A stretch of 64,000 nucleotides of DNA from Glutamicibacter sp002979865 (GCF_050030965.1 NZ_CP188297.1:2666001-2730000); one strand, 5' to 3'; numbered from the stretch's first letter, positions 41,821-50,212 are shown. The notes: generated from the letters alone by a model not told the origin. Made by a program: numbers and translations.

Positions 41821-43287
41821 GTGGAAAAGAAAAGAACAGCTGCCCCCACAGGGCGCCTGGCCCGATGGATAGCCGCGGCTGCCATCGGTTTGATGGCCCT
41901 GGTCGTCGGGGCACCCTCGGCCGTGGCCCAAGGCAGTGAAAGCGTCGAGGGCCAGACCTACGTCATCGGCACGGATACGACTTTCGCGCCCTTCGAGTTC
42001 CGCCAGAACGGCGAACTGACCGGTATCGACATGGATCTTCTGCGCGCCATTGCCGAAGACCAGGGTTTTGAAGTCGAGATCAGGTCCCTGGGCTTCAATG
42101 CGGCTTTGGCCGCCCTTTCCTCCAACCAGGTGGATGGCGTGATCGCCGGCATGTCGATTACCGACGAGCGCAAGGAGATCTACGACTTCTCCGAGCCGTA
42201 CTTCGAGTCCGGCGTGCAGATGGCTGTCGCTGCCGGCAATGACGAGATCACCGGTTACGAGGACTTGAAAGGCAAGACCGTTGTCGCCAAGACCGGCGCC
42301 GAGGGCGAAAGCTATGCAAAGTCCATCGCCGAGGAGTACGGCTTCGAGGTCAAGTCCTTGGACCAGTCGGCCACCATGTACGAATCGGTCAAGGCCGGTT
42401 CTGCAGTTGCCGTCTTCGACGACTACCCGGTGCTGGCCTACGGCATTGCCCAGGGCAATGGCCTGAAGACCGTCACCGACAAGGTCCCGGGCGGTTCCTA
42501 TGGCTTCGCCGTGAACAAGGGCGAGAACACCGCGCTGCTGGCAGCGTTCAACGACGGCTTGGCCGAGCTGAAGGCCAACGGCGAGTACCAGCAGATCCTG
42601 GACTCCTACCTTGCCGACCCGACCGCAGCGGCGCCAAGCAACTTCTTCGACCTGCTGGTCAAGTCCATTCCCGCATTGATGACCGGTCTGTGGCACACCC
42701 TGCTGGTGACCGCGATTTCCTTCGCCATTGCCATGGCATTGGGCCTGGTCTTCGGCTTCATGAAGATCTCCGGGAACATCGTGCTGCGCGGCATCGCCAC
42801 GACCTTCGTGAACATCTTCCGCGGCACCCCGTTGCTGCTCTGGGCCTTCATGTTCTACTTCGGCCTGCCGCAGCTGACCGGCTGGGAGATCAGCGTCTGG
42901 ACCGCAGGCGTGCTGACGCTGTCGCTGAACGCCGGTGCCTATGTCGCCGAAATCGTTCGCGGCGGTATCCAGTCGGTGGATCCAGGGCAACTTGAAGCAT
43001 CCCGTTCGCTGGGCCTGGGCTATGGCAAGTCGATGCAGAAGGTCGTGATCCCGCAGGCTTTCAAGATGATGACCCCGTCGCTGATCAACCAGTTGATCAT
43101 CAGCCTGAAGGACTCCTCGTTGCTGCTGGCTATCGGCTTCACCGAGCTGCTCTACCAGGGCCAGCAGATCTACGCGGCGAACTTCCGTGTCACTGAGACG
43201 CTGCTGATCGTGGGCATTATCTACTTCATTGCCATTATGGCGCTGACCAAATTGGCAAATTATGCCGATCGGAGGTTCAACAAGTGA
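41821..43287 (+). CDS. Amino acid ABC transporter, fused substrate-binding and permease protein
   Basis: Single protein (488 residues) combining a periplasmic-type amino acid binding domain and an ABC permease. A signal peptide (LARWIAAAAIGLMALVVGAPS ending AVAQ) precedes the solute-binding domain, residues about 40-268, with TYVIGTDTTFAPFEF and DGVIAGMSITDERK typical of polar amino acid receptors. The permease domain (about residues 278-488) has the HAAT motif TLLVTAISFAIAMALGL and the EAA loop EIVRGGIQSVDPGQLEASRS. The start is GTG. It overlaps the ATPase gene by four bases. Similar receptor-permease fusions occur in GlnP of Gram-positive bacteria. Confidence 0.93.
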   Translation: MEKKRTAAPTGRLARWIAAAAIGLMALVVGAPSAVAQGSESVEGQTYVIGTDTTFAPFEFRQNGELTGIDMDLLRAIAEDQGFEVEIRSLGFNAALAALSSNQVDGVIAGMSITDERKEIYDFSEPYFESGVQMAVAAGNDEITGYEDLKGKTVVAKTGAEGESYAKSIAEEYGFEVKSLDQSATMYESVKAGSAVAVFDDYPVLAYGIAQGNGLKTVTDKVPGGSYGFAVNKGENTALLAAFNDGLAELKANGEYQQILDSYLADPTAAAPSNFFDLLVKSIPALMTGLWHTLLVTAISFAIAMALGLVFGFMKISGNIVLRGIATTFVNIFRGTPLLLWAFMFYFGLPQLTGWEISVWTAGVLTLSLNAGAYVAEIVRGGIQSVDPGQLEASRSLGLGYGKSMQKVVIPQAFKMMTPSLINQLIISLKDSSLLLAIGFTELLYQGQQIYAANFRVTETLLIVGIIYFIAIMALTKLANYADRRFNK

Positions 43288-44039
43288 GCACCGTAACCGA
43301 GCAAAGCTCCAACGTGAAGATCCAGGTCAAGGACTTGCACAAGTCCTTTGGCTCCAACAATGTCCTCAAGGGCATCGACATGGATGTCCGCGAAGGCGAG
43401 GTGGTGTGCGTGATCGGCCCTTCCGGGTCCGGCAAGTCCACCTTGCTGCGTTGCCTCAACAAGCTTGAGGACATTACCTCGGGCAAGGTGGTTGTCGATG
43501 GCTTTGATGTCACCGACCCCAAGGTGGACATCAATGAGGTGCGCCGCCATGTAGGCATGGTGTTCCAGCACTTCAACCTGTTCCCGCATATGAGCGTGGC
43601 AGAGAACATCATGCTGGCGCCGGTCGAGCTCAAGAAGATGAGCAAGGCGGAAGGCCGGGAGCGCGCACTTGAGCTGCTGGAACGCGTGGGCTTGCGCGAG
43701 AAGGCCAACGCCCGTCCGGCCTCGCTCTCTGGCGGCCAGAAGCAGCGTGTGGCCATCGCCCGCGCGCTTGCCATGGCCCCGGGCATCATGCTCTTCGACG
43801 AGGCTACCAGCGCTCTTGACCCGGAGATGGTCGGCGAAGTGCTGCAGGTTATCAAGGAGCTGGCCGACACCGGCATGACCATGGTTCTGGTGACCCACGA
43901 GATGGGCTTTGCGCGCGAAGTCGCTGACCGCGTGGTCTTCATGGCTGATGGTGTTGTCTGCGAGCAGGGTGCGCCCGAACAGCTGTTCGGCAACCCGCAG
44001 CAGGCGCGTACCCAGGACTTCTTGTCCAAGGTTCTCTGA
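43284..44039 (+). CDS. Amino acid ABC transporter ATP-binding protein
   Basis: GlnQ/HisP-type ATPase, 251 residues. Walker A is GPSGSGKST (residues about 48-56), the Q-loop is MVFQHFNLFPHM, the signature is LSGGQKQR, and Walker B is IMLFDEATSALDPE, followed by VTHEMGFAREVADR. Note Ala instead of the common Pro after DE in Walker B; this is tolerated in the family. The GTG start overlaps the fused receptor/permease stop by four bases, so the two proteins form one complete importer. The substrate is a polar amino acid, not further determinable. Confidence 0.94.
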   Translation: MSTVTEQSSNVKIQVKDLHKSFGSNNVLKGIDMDVREGEVVCVIGPSGSGKSTLLRCLNKLEDITSGKVVVDGFDVTDPKVDINEVRRHVGMVFQHFNLFPHMSVAENIMLAPVELKKMSKAEGRERALELLERVGLREKANARPASLSGGQKQRVAIARALAMAPGIMLFDEATSALDPEMVGEVLQVIKELADTGMTMVLVTHEMGFAREVADRVVFMADGVVCEQGAPEQLFGNPQQARTQDFLSKVL

Positions 44040-44060
44040 GCCGTACCGCCAAGCCAGCGG

Positions 44061-44112
44061 AAAACCGTGCTGTCCACGACCAGATGAAACTGGTTGCGGG
44101 CAGCACGGTTTT
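44061..44112 (+). terminator. Terminator of the fused ABC transporter operon
   Basis: Twelve-base arms aaaaccgtgctg and cagcacggtttt, the second followed by further T residues (tttttt), lie 21 bases after the ATPase stop. The T-run favours a rho-independent terminator. Confidence 0.75.
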
Positions 44113-44137
44113 TTCGTGACGAAGCTTACGGGACAAA

Positions 44138-44159
44138 AACCTTCATATGCTTGAAGGTT
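44138..44159 (+). promoter_or_regulatory. Inverted repeat overlapping the doxX -35 region
   Basis: aaccttca-tatgct-tgaaggtt is a perfect 8-base-arm repeat. TTGAAG (44151-44156) and TAGGGT (44175-44180) with an 18-base spacer form a plausible promoter for doxX, so a regulator bound here would cover the -35. The regulator is unknown. Confidence 0.4.
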
Positions 44160-44234
44160 CAACTTATCCCCTTGTAGGGTTGGAGCAGTAGCCACACGGG
44201 ATCTTCCCGTGCCCCAATCCCTAGGAGTTAAAAT

Positions 44235-44684
44235 ATGTCCGCTCTGGAAAACAACCCGGGCCTGCAGACCGCTGCGCGTACCCTGCTTCGCTTGGCCTTC
44301 GGCTTCCTCTTCCTGGCTCATGGCTGGCAGAAATACTTCCAGTTCACCATCGAGAGCACCACTGCGGCCTTTGGCCAGATGGGTGTTCCTGCTGCCGGTT
44401 TGATTGCTCCAGTGGCGGCAACCCTGGAGATCGCCGGCGGCGCCGCGATCATCCTTGGCCTGCTGACCCGCGTCTTCGCTGGCCTGCTGGGCCTGCAGAT
44501 GATTGCCGCCCTGTTCATGGTTCATGCCTCAGGTGGCGTGTTCGTGGAAAATGGCGGCTTCGAGCTTGTCCTGGCACTGGCTGCCGGCGCGCTGGCACTG
44601 CTCTTGACTGGCCCAGGCCGCATCTCGCTTGATGCGCTGATATTCAAGGGCAAGAACTCGGAAAAGGCGCTGGCTAACGCCTGA
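44235..44684 (+). CDS. DoxX-family membrane protein
   Basis: A 149-residue protein with four hydrophobic segments, the DoxX family layout. FGFLFLAHGWQKYF contains the family HGxxK pattern in the first segment. The SQR/DoxX relatives work in thiosulfate or thiol redox stress complexes, but a function cannot be read here. The Shine-Dalgarno taggag at 44222-44227 fits the ATG. It is transcribed alone toward the paa operon, followed by a strong terminator. In mycobacteria, DoxX acts in a membrane oxidoreductase complex; analogy only. Confidence 0.84.
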   Translation: MSALENNPGLQTAARTLLRLAFGFLFLAHGWQKYFQFTIESTTAAFGQMGVPAAGLIAPVAATLEIAGGAAIILGLLTRVFAGLLGLQMIAALFMVHASGGVFVENGGFELVLALAAGALALLLTGPGRISLDALIFKGKNSEKALANA

Positions 44685-44699
44685 TCCCCAGCTTCAAGG

Positions 44700-44727
44700 A
44701 AACCCCGGGAATTCTTTCCCGGGGTTT
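44700..44727 (+). terminator. Terminator of doxX
   Basis: aaaccccgggaa pairs with ttcccggggttt around a four-base loop and is followed by tgttg. It separates doxX from the paaABCDE promoter. Confidence 0.75.
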
Positions 44728-44751
44728 TGTTGTGCCTGGAGGGGGTTGGTG

Positions 44752-44781
44752 TTGACGTGATCGAGCGCACTCTGACATACT
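44752..44781 (+). promoter_or_regulatory. paaA promoter
   Basis: TTGACG (44752-44757) and CATACT (44776-44781) have an 18-base spacer. This is the best sigma-70-like promoter of the window. The operator at 44775-44800 overlaps its -10, as expected for repression. Confidence 0.65.
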
Positions 44782-44800
44782 GAACGAACGGTCAGTATGT
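44775..44800. promoter_or_regulatory. PaaR-like operator upstream of paaA
   Basis: Nine-base outer arms acatactga and tcagtatgt surround the core; the central part is ACTGAACGAACGGTCAGT. It is the longest of the four similar sites and overlaps the -10 of the paaABCDE promoter, so it should work as a TetR-type repressor site. Confidence 0.75.
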
Positions 44801-44825
44801 AATTTGTTTTCGATGAGGTGAACCC

Positions 44826-45812
44826 ATGGCCCCGACCACACCGCAGGAGCCGGGACTGAGTGCCGTCCCGAGCTACGAAGAAGAGCAGTCCCAAGCGCGT
44901 TTCGACGCCTTGATCGATCAGGACTCCCGCGTCGAGCCACGCGACTGGATGCCTGAGAAGTACCGCAAGACCCTCAGCCGCCAGATCTCCCAGCACGCGC
45001 ACTCCGAAATCATCGGCATGCAGCCTGAGGCCAACTGGATCACCCGTGCTCCCTCGCTGAAGCGCAAGTCCATTCTGATGGCCAAGGTGCAGGATGAAGC
45101 CGGGCACGGGCTCTACCTCTACTCGGCTGCCGAGACCCTGGGCACCACCCGCGACGAGTACAACGAGCAGCTGCTCTCCGGCAAGGCCAAGTACTCCTCG
45201 ATCTTCAACTACCCTGCACGCACCTGGGCGGATATGGGTGCTATCGGCTGGCTGGTCGATGGTGCGGCCATCGCCAACCAGGTTCCGCTGTGCCGCGCCT
45301 CCTACGGCCCTTACGGCCGTGCGATGGTGCGCGTGTGCAAGGAAGAATCCTTCCACCAGCGCCAGGGCTTCGAAATCCTGCTCTCGCTCTCCCGCGGCAC
45401 CGAGGCGCAGAAGAAGATGGCCCAGGACGCCATCAACCGCTTCTACGAACCCTCGCTGATGATGTTCGGTCCGCCAGATGACCAGTCGCCGAACTCCCAG
45501 CAGTCCATGGCCTGGAAGATCAAGCGTTTCTCCAATGACGAACTGCGCCAGCGCTTCGTTGGCATGATCGCCGAGCAGGTCAAGGTCCTTGGCCTGACCC
45601 TGCCGGATCCCCAGCTGCACTTCGATGAAGAAAAGAAGCAGTGGATCCACAAGGATTTGAACTGGGATGAATTCATGGCAGTGATCAAGGGCAACGGCCC
45701 GGCCAACGCGCAGCGGCTGGAACGCCGCCGTGAAGCGCACCGCGAAGGTGCCTGGGTCCGAGAAGCAGCCGCAGCATACGCAGCAAAACAAGCACGAAGT
45801 GAGGTCGCCTAG
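44826..45812 (+). CDS. paaA: Ring-1,2-phenylacetyl-CoA epoxidase subunit PaaA
   Basis: Catalytic subunit of the multicomponent phenylacetyl-CoA monooxygenase that epoxidises the aromatic ring of phenylacetyl-CoA, 328 residues. It is a ferritin-fold diiron protein. Metal-ligand helices show SEIIGMQPEANWI, KVQDEAGHGLYLYSA (EXXH) and KEESFHQRQGFE (EXXH). The ATG follows gaggtg. It is first of the paaABCDE group under a promoter covered by the PaaR-like operator. The whole set A-E lies in one short transcript, and PaaA identity is very safe. Confidence 0.96.
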   Translation: MAPTTPQEPGLSAVPSYEEEQSQARFDALIDQDSRVEPRDWMPEKYRKTLSRQISQHAHSEIIGMQPEANWITRAPSLKRKSILMAKVQDEAGHGLYLYSAAETLGTTRDEYNEQLLSGKAKYSSIFNYPARTWADMGAIGWLVDGAAIANQVPLCRASYGPYGRAMVRVCKEESFHQRQGFEILLSLSRGTEAQKKMAQDAINRFYEPSLMMFGPPDDQSPNSQQSMAWKIKRFSNDELRQRFVGMIAEQVKVLGLTLPDPQLHFDEEKKQWIHKDLNWDEFMAVIKGNGPANAQRLERRREAHREGAWVREAAAAYAAKQARSEVA

Positions 45813-45813
45813 C

Positions 45814-46104
45814 ATGAGCCAACAGAGCAATTGGCCCCTGTGGGAAGTATTCGTCCGTTCGTCCCGAGGACTCTCGCACGTCCACGCCGGATCCCTGCAT
45901 GCACCGGATCAGCAGATGGCACTGCGCAACGCCCGCGATCTGTACACCCGCCGCAATGAAGGCGTCTCGCTATGGGTCGTAAAGTCCTCGGACATCATCA
46001 GCTCCGACCCCGGTGAAAAGGATTCCTTCTTCGAATCCCCGCAGGGCAAGGACTACCGCCACGCGACCTATTACAAGGCCAGCGAGGGAGTGAAGCACCT
46101 GTGA
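45814..46104 (+). CDS. paaB: Phenylacetyl-CoA epoxidase subunit PaaB
   Basis: Small structural subunit (96 residues) of the PaaABCE epoxidase complex. WPLWEVFVRSSRGLSHVHAGSLHA is the conserved PaaB N-terminus, followed by DLYTRRNEGVSLWVV. The start is the ATG at 45814, one base after the paaA stop, with gaggtc in front. The frame is open further upstream inside paaA, but those residues do not match PaaB. The stop overlaps the paaC start by four bases. Length is normal for the family. Confidence 0.94.
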   Translation: MSQQSNWPLWEVFVRSSRGLSHVHAGSLHAPDQQMALRNARDLYTRRNEGVSLWVVKSSDIISSDPGEKDSFFESPQGKDYRHATYYKASEGVKHL

Positions 46105-46961
46105 AGCACGAAGAACTCGACGAAGCGCTCGATAGCTTCGGCGACGCGCTGGCCTCGGCCACCCGCGTCACCCCGGGCAATGCCCTGCGTCCGGAGGACA
46201 TCGCCATAGACGGCGTCAAGCCAAGCGAAGAGGTCGCGCGCTACGCGCTGACCCTGGGCGACGATGCCCTGATCCTGGCGCAGCGCATGTCGCACTGGAT
46301 TTCCCGCGCTCCGGAACTGGAAGAAGATGTTGCCCTGGGCAATATCGCCCTGGATATCCTGGGCCACGCCCGCTCGTTCCTGACCTACGCCGGACTGGCC
46401 TGGGGCAAGACCGAAGACGAATTGGCCTACTGGCGCGAGGAAGAAGAATTCACTTCGCTGTGGATTGTCGAACAGCCTAACGGCCACTTCGGCGTGACGA
46501 TCATCCGCCAGCTGATCGTTTCGATCTTCCAGAACCTGCTCTACAAGCAGCTGGCGCAGTCCAAGGACGAAACCCTGGCCGCCATCTCGGCCAAGGCAGT
46601 CAAGGAAGTTGACTACCACCGCGACCACGCCATCCAGTGGACCATCCGCCTGGGCCTGGGGACCGAGGAATCAGCGTCCAGGATGCGCCATGCCCTGGAA
46701 ATCCTCTGGCCGTACGTCGATGAGATGTTCCGCGATGAGGAAGTCCACCAGGACCTTGCGGGCATCGCCGTGCTGCCCTCCACCCTGCGCGTTGCATGGG
46801 ATGAAGAAATCACTGCGGTACTGGCCGACGCCGGACTGGAGATTCCTGCTACCGGACAGGCCATGGCCTACGGACGCCGCGGCGAGCATTCGGAGCACCT
46901 GGGCTACCTGCTGGCGGAGATGCAAGTTCTCGCCCGCAAGCATCCCGGTGCCAGCTGGTAA
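46101..46961 (+). CDS. paaC: Phenylacetyl-CoA epoxidase subunit PaaC
   Basis: Non-catalytic ferritin-like subunit (286 residues) pairing with PaaA in the epoxidase. DDALILAQRMSHWISRAPELEEDVALGNIALDILGHAR is typical, together with the KEVDYHRDHAIQW segment (ExxH-type remnant) in the fourth helix. The GTG start overlaps the paaB stop by four bases (GTGA). The family lacks a complete diiron site, as here. Part of the same operon. Confidence 0.95.
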   Translation: MKHEELDEALDSFGDALASATRVTPGNALRPEDIAIDGVKPSEEVARYALTLGDDALILAQRMSHWISRAPELEEDVALGNIALDILGHARSFLTYAGLAWGKTEDELAYWREEEEFTSLWIVEQPNGHFGVTIIRQLIVSIFQNLLYKQLAQSKDETLAAISAKAVKEVDYHRDHAIQWTIRLGLGTEESASRMRHALEILWPYVDEMFRDEEVHQDLAGIAVLPSTLRVAWDEEITAVLADAGLEIPATGQAMAYGRRGEHSEHLGYLLAEMQVLARKHPGASW

Positions 46962-46998
46962 CTACGCAACATTTTTGCCCGAAAAGGGGGAAGCAGTC

Positions 46999-47496
46999 TT
47001 GAGCAAGACGATCGCTGGCGCCAAGGACCTGTTCGCTATCGCCTCCCAGGTGACCGACCCGGAAATTCCGGTGCTATCCATCGCGGACCTGGGAATCCTG
47101 CGCGAGGTGGACATGGCCGAGGACGGAACCGTGCAGGTAGTCATCACCCCGACCTATTCAGGTTGCCCGGCGATGGATGCCATCAATGGCGACCTGTACA
47201 CCGCTTTCGCAGACGCCGGATATGAAAAGGTTGACGTCAAGCTGGTACTGAGCCCGGCGTGGTCAACGGACTGGATGACCGCGGAAGGCAAGGCCAAGCT
47301 CGAAGAGTACGGGATTGCCCCACCGACCGGCCAGGGCCACGCAGGTCGCGTCACCCTGGGCATGAGCGTGAAATGCCCGCGGTGCCACTCGCTGAACACC
47401 CGGGAGTTGGCCCGCTTCGCCTCGACTTCCTGCAAGGCGCTCTACACCTGCAAAGACTGCTTGGAACCCTTCGACTACTTCAAGGTGCTCTCATGA
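46999..47496 (+). CDS. paaD: Phenylacetate degradation protein PaaD (MIP18/DUF59)
   Basis: A 165-residue PaaD/MIP18 family protein that helps mature the iron-sulfur or metal centre of the epoxidase. The first 95 residues are a DUF59 domain with TYSGCPAMDAI. The C-terminus carries two CxxC pairs (VKCPRCHS and YTCKDCLEPFDYFK), a zinc-ribbon-like module typical of PaaD. I place the start at TTG 46999 after a gggggaag element, since the upstream part of the frame lies within paaC. The stop overlaps the paaE start by four bases. Confidence 0.92.
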   Translation: MSKTIAGAKDLFAIASQVTDPEIPVLSIADLGILREVDMAEDGTVQVVITPTYSGCPAMDAINGDLYTAFADAGYEKVDVKLVLSPAWSTDWMTAEGKAKLEEYGIAPPTGQGHAGRVTLGMSVKCPRCHSLNTRELARFASTSCKALYTCKDCLEPFDYFKVLS

Positions 47497-48653
47497 CCGA
47501 AAAAACCACTCCCACCCGACGCCGGGCATCCTTCCATCGGCTCACCGTCTCGAACGTGCGCCGGTTGACCAAGGACTCAATTGAAGTCAGCTTCGCCATC
47601 CCTGGCGACTTGAGCGAGGAATACGACTACGTCGCAGGCCAGTACGTGGCGTTGCGCAAGGAAATCCCCAACGCCGAAGGCGCGCTGGTCGAACTGCGCC
47701 GTTCGTACTCGATCTGCGCCGCCCCGACGGGCGACGAGATCAAGGTGGCGATCAAGCGCGACCTGGGCGGCCTGTTCTCCACCTGGGCCAACGAGTCCCT
47801 GGCCGCAGGGGACCAGATCGATGTGATGAGCCCTGCCGGCGCTTTCATCTCCAAGCACAAGCTCACCCAGATCAATAACCCGTCGACCATCGACACCAAA
47901 GCGCAGGACCGTTTCGTGGCCGTCGCCGCCGGCTCGGGCATTACCCCGGTGCTGGCCATTGCCCGCACGATCCTCGAAGCCAATGAGCACACCCGCTTCG
48001 ACCTGATCTACGCGAACAAGGCCGCCATGGACGTCATGTTCCTGGAGGAACTGGCCGACCTGAAGGACCGCTACACATCCCGGCTGGCACTGCACCACGT
48101 GCTCAGCCGCGAACAGCGCATTTCGCCGTTGCTTTCGGGCCGCATCGACGCCGAGAAGCTCACCACGCTGCTGACCAGCGTGGTCCAGGCACCGAATGTT
48201 GACGAGTGGTTCCTTTGCGGCCCATTCGAGCTCGTCCAGTTGGTCCGCGACCAGCTGGCCAGCTTGGACGTTCCCGCCGAGAAGGTCCGTTTCGAGCTAT
48301 TCACCACCGGCGAGCCGACGAAGCCGCAAGGGCATATCGGCCGTCCCGTGGTGGCGGACGAGAATGAGGAAAGCTACGAGATCAGCTTCAACCTCGACGG
48401 CCTGAAGGGCGAGGTCAAGTCGCCGGTGCGGGCCAACGAAACCGTGCTGAACGCTGCCTTGCGCGTGCGTCCGGATGTGCCGTTCGCTTGCGCTGGCGGC
48501 GTGTGCGGCACCTGCCGTGCCAAGGTCACCTGCGGTACGGTCACCATGGCCGAGAACTACGCGCTGGAACCCGACGAAGTCGAAGCCGGCTACGTACTGA
48601 CCTGCCAGTCGCACCCAACCAGCGAAAAGCTGAGCGTCGACTTCGACGCCTAG
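47493..48653 (+). CDS. paaE: Phenylacetyl-CoA epoxidase reductase PaaE
   Basis: NAD(P)H-dependent reductase (386 residues) supplying electrons to the PaaABC diiron enzyme. The FAD-binding part has RRSYSICAAPTGDEIKVAIKR, and the nucleotide-binding part has VAVAAGSGITPVLAIARTIL and WFLCGPFELVQ. The C-terminal plant-type ferredoxin domain has CAGGVCGTCRAKVTC plus a distant Cys in LTCQSH. This FNR-then-ferredoxin order is the PaaE pattern. The ATG at 47493 overlaps paaD by four bases; it is followed after 18 bases by paaG. No missing residue is seen. Confidence 0.96.
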   Translation: MTEKTTPTRRRASFHRLTVSNVRRLTKDSIEVSFAIPGDLSEEYDYVAGQYVALRKEIPNAEGALVELRRSYSICAAPTGDEIKVAIKRDLGGLFSTWANESLAAGDQIDVMSPAGAFISKHKLTQINNPSTIDTKAQDRFVAVAAGSGITPVLAIARTILEANEHTRFDLIYANKAAMDVMFLEELADLKDRYTSRLALHHVLSREQRISPLLSGRIDAEKLTTLLTSVVQAPNVDEWFLCGPFELVQLVRDQLASLDVPAEKVRFELFTTGEPTKPQGHIGRPVVADENEESYEISFNLDGLKGEVKSPVRANETVLNAALRVRPDVPFACAGGVCGTCRAKVTCGTVTMAENYALEPDEVEAGYVLTCQSHPTSEKLSVDFDA

Positions 48654-48671
48654 AAAGGCCAGGACGGATCC

Positions 48672-49457
48672 ATGATCGAACTGACGATTGAAGATTCCAT
48701 CGCGCGGGTGGTGCTCAACGCTCCACAGAAGATGAACTCGCTGGATGAAGCTGCCTTGGCGCAGCTCTCGGAAGCCTATGACAAAGCGGCCGCCGCAGTG
48801 GCTGCGGGCACCGTGCGCGCGCTGGTACTGACCGGCGAGGGACGCGGATTCTGCGCAGGTCGCGACATCTCCGGGGTAGATCCCGCGGACGATGACGTGA
48901 TCGGCTATCTTGACGGCAAGGTCCAGCCGCTGCTGGAAAAGATGTCCAGCTTCCCTGCGCCAACCTTCGCGCTGGTGCAGGGTGCCTGCCTGGGCGTGGG
49001 ATTGGGGCTGGCGATCGCTACCGACGTAGTCTACGTGGCAGAGAATGCCAAGATCGGCTCGCCGTTCGCGAACCTCGGTGCCACCTTGGACTCGGGCGGG
49101 CACTGGCTGTTCACCGAGCGTCTCGGGGCACACCGCACGCTGGATCTGATTTACACCGCCGAACTGATCTCCGGTGCTGAAGCGGTGCGTTCGGGATTGT
49201 TCTCGCGTGCGTTCGCGCCCGGGGAACTGGTGGAGCGCAGCGAAGAAATCATTGCCAAGGTAGCCCAGGGTGCAACTCAGGCATTCGTCGCTTCCAAGCA
49301 GCTGGTCAAGGAAATTCGTGACCAGCGTGCGGGACTGTGGGAATCGATGCGTACCGAGAACCGGGCGCAGGCAGCCCTGTGCGACACCGCTGACTACGCC
49401 GAAGGTTTCAAGTCCTTCCAGGAGAAGCGCAAGCCGGTGTTCACCGGCCAGAAGTAG
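48672..49457 (+). CDS. paaG: 2-(1,2-epoxy-1,2-dihydrophenyl)acetyl-CoA isomerase
   Basis: Crotonase-fold isomerase (261 residues) converting the phenylacetyl-CoA epoxide to oxepin-CoA. GRGFCAGRDISGVDP and LVQGACLGVGLGLAIATD form the oxyanion hole, and ANLGATLDSGGHWLFTERLG includes the catalytic Asp region resembling PaaG more than fatty acid hydratases. The ATG is 18 bases after paaE. It ends the operon at a long perfect hairpin. The assignment relies on motif and context together; a generic enoyl-CoA hydratase is the alternative. Confidence 0.9.
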   Translation: MIELTIEDSIARVVLNAPQKMNSLDEAALAQLSEAYDKAAAAVAAGTVRALVLTGEGRGFCAGRDISGVDPADDDVIGYLDGKVQPLLEKMSSFPAPTFALVQGACLGVGLGLAIATDVVYVAENAKIGSPFANLGATLDSGGHWLFTERLGAHRTLDLIYTAELISGAEAVRSGLFSRAFAPGELVERSEEIIAKVAQGATQAFVASKQLVKEIRDQRAGLWESMRTENRAQAALCDTADYAEGFKSFQEKRKPVFTGQK

Positions 49458-49466
49458 TTTCCCAGC

Positions 49467-49517
49467 AGACACGAGAAGAGCACCTGGAAATGGTATCCAG
49501 GTGCTCTTCTCGTGTCT
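49467..49517. terminator. Terminator between paaG and the Lrp gene
   Basis: Perfect 22-base arms (left arm beginning agacacgagaagagc; right arm at 49496-49517) around a seven-base loop. It lies between convergent genes. Confidence 0.8.
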
Positions 49518-49533
49518 TCCGGTGAATCACTGC

Positions 49534-49986
49534 CTATCGGGTATCGGTGTCTTCGAAGATCAGCAGGGTCTGCGTATCCAGGACCGTTGGCAAAGACTGC
49601 AATTGCTCGAAGACCACGCGGCGCAGATCCAGATTGTCCTTGGCTCGCACCAGCAGGATCACATCGAAATTGCCTCCGACCAAGCCCACATGATGCACCT
49701 CGGGAATGGACGCCAAGTGATCGCGCAGTTCGCGCCAGGAATGCTGGCGGAGTTTCAAAGTCACGTAGGCGCTGGCCTTGAGCCCTGCCTTCACCGGATC
49801 AATCACCGCCGTATAACGAGTGATCACCCCGGCATCTTGGAGCTTTGCGATACGGGAATAGGCGTGGGCACGCGATACATGCACCTTTTGTGCCACGGTG
49901 GTGACCGACTGGCGCCCGTCGCTGGTTAGCTCAGCGAGGATCGCATGGTCGACATCATCGAGTTTTAACTCCGCTTCCGCGGCCAT
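49534..49986 (-). CDS. Lrp/AsnC-family transcriptional regulator
   Basis: A 150-residue Lrp/AsnC protein. Residues about 8-60 form the helix-turn-helix (DDVDHAILAELTSDGRQSV, then HVSRAHAYSRIAKLQDAGV). The RAM ligand domain follows with GLVGGNFDVILLVRA and a terminal TLLIFEDTDTR. The start is ATG 49986, which has aaggag close by; the frame extends to 50031. It is divergent from the 2-oxoacid dehydrogenase operon, exactly where BkdR-type regulators sit, so control by branched-chain amino acids is plausible. The ligand is unknown. Confidence 0.9.
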   Translation of the reverse strand: MAAEAELKLDDVDHAILAELTSDGRQSVTTVAQKVHVSRAHAYSRIAKLQDAGVITRYTAVIDPVKAGLKASAYVTLKLRQHSWRELRDHLASIPEVHHVGLVGGNFDVILLVRAKDNLDLRRVVFEQLQSLPTVLDTQTLLIFEDTDTR

Positions 49987-50212
49987 TGGTACTCCTTGTT
50001 GACGTGTCGGACGTCTCTGTTCCAAACACAATCTATCGAAACTTTTCGTCTACGAGTATAAGGATACCAATCGCAACTTTCCACGATTCCACGCCGGACT
50101 GGATACAGAATGCCACGCATACCCATAATTGATTGCAAATGATGTTTAGGTGAAGTGAGTCACAAGCAGTTGTGCTCATGGACCGAGCCAGAACCACGAA
50201 AGGTGGGAGAAC

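Noticed and set aside
44040..44200. Riboswitch in the doxX leader
   Set aside because: The repeat fits a DNA operator overlapping the promoter; no known riboswitch core is visible.
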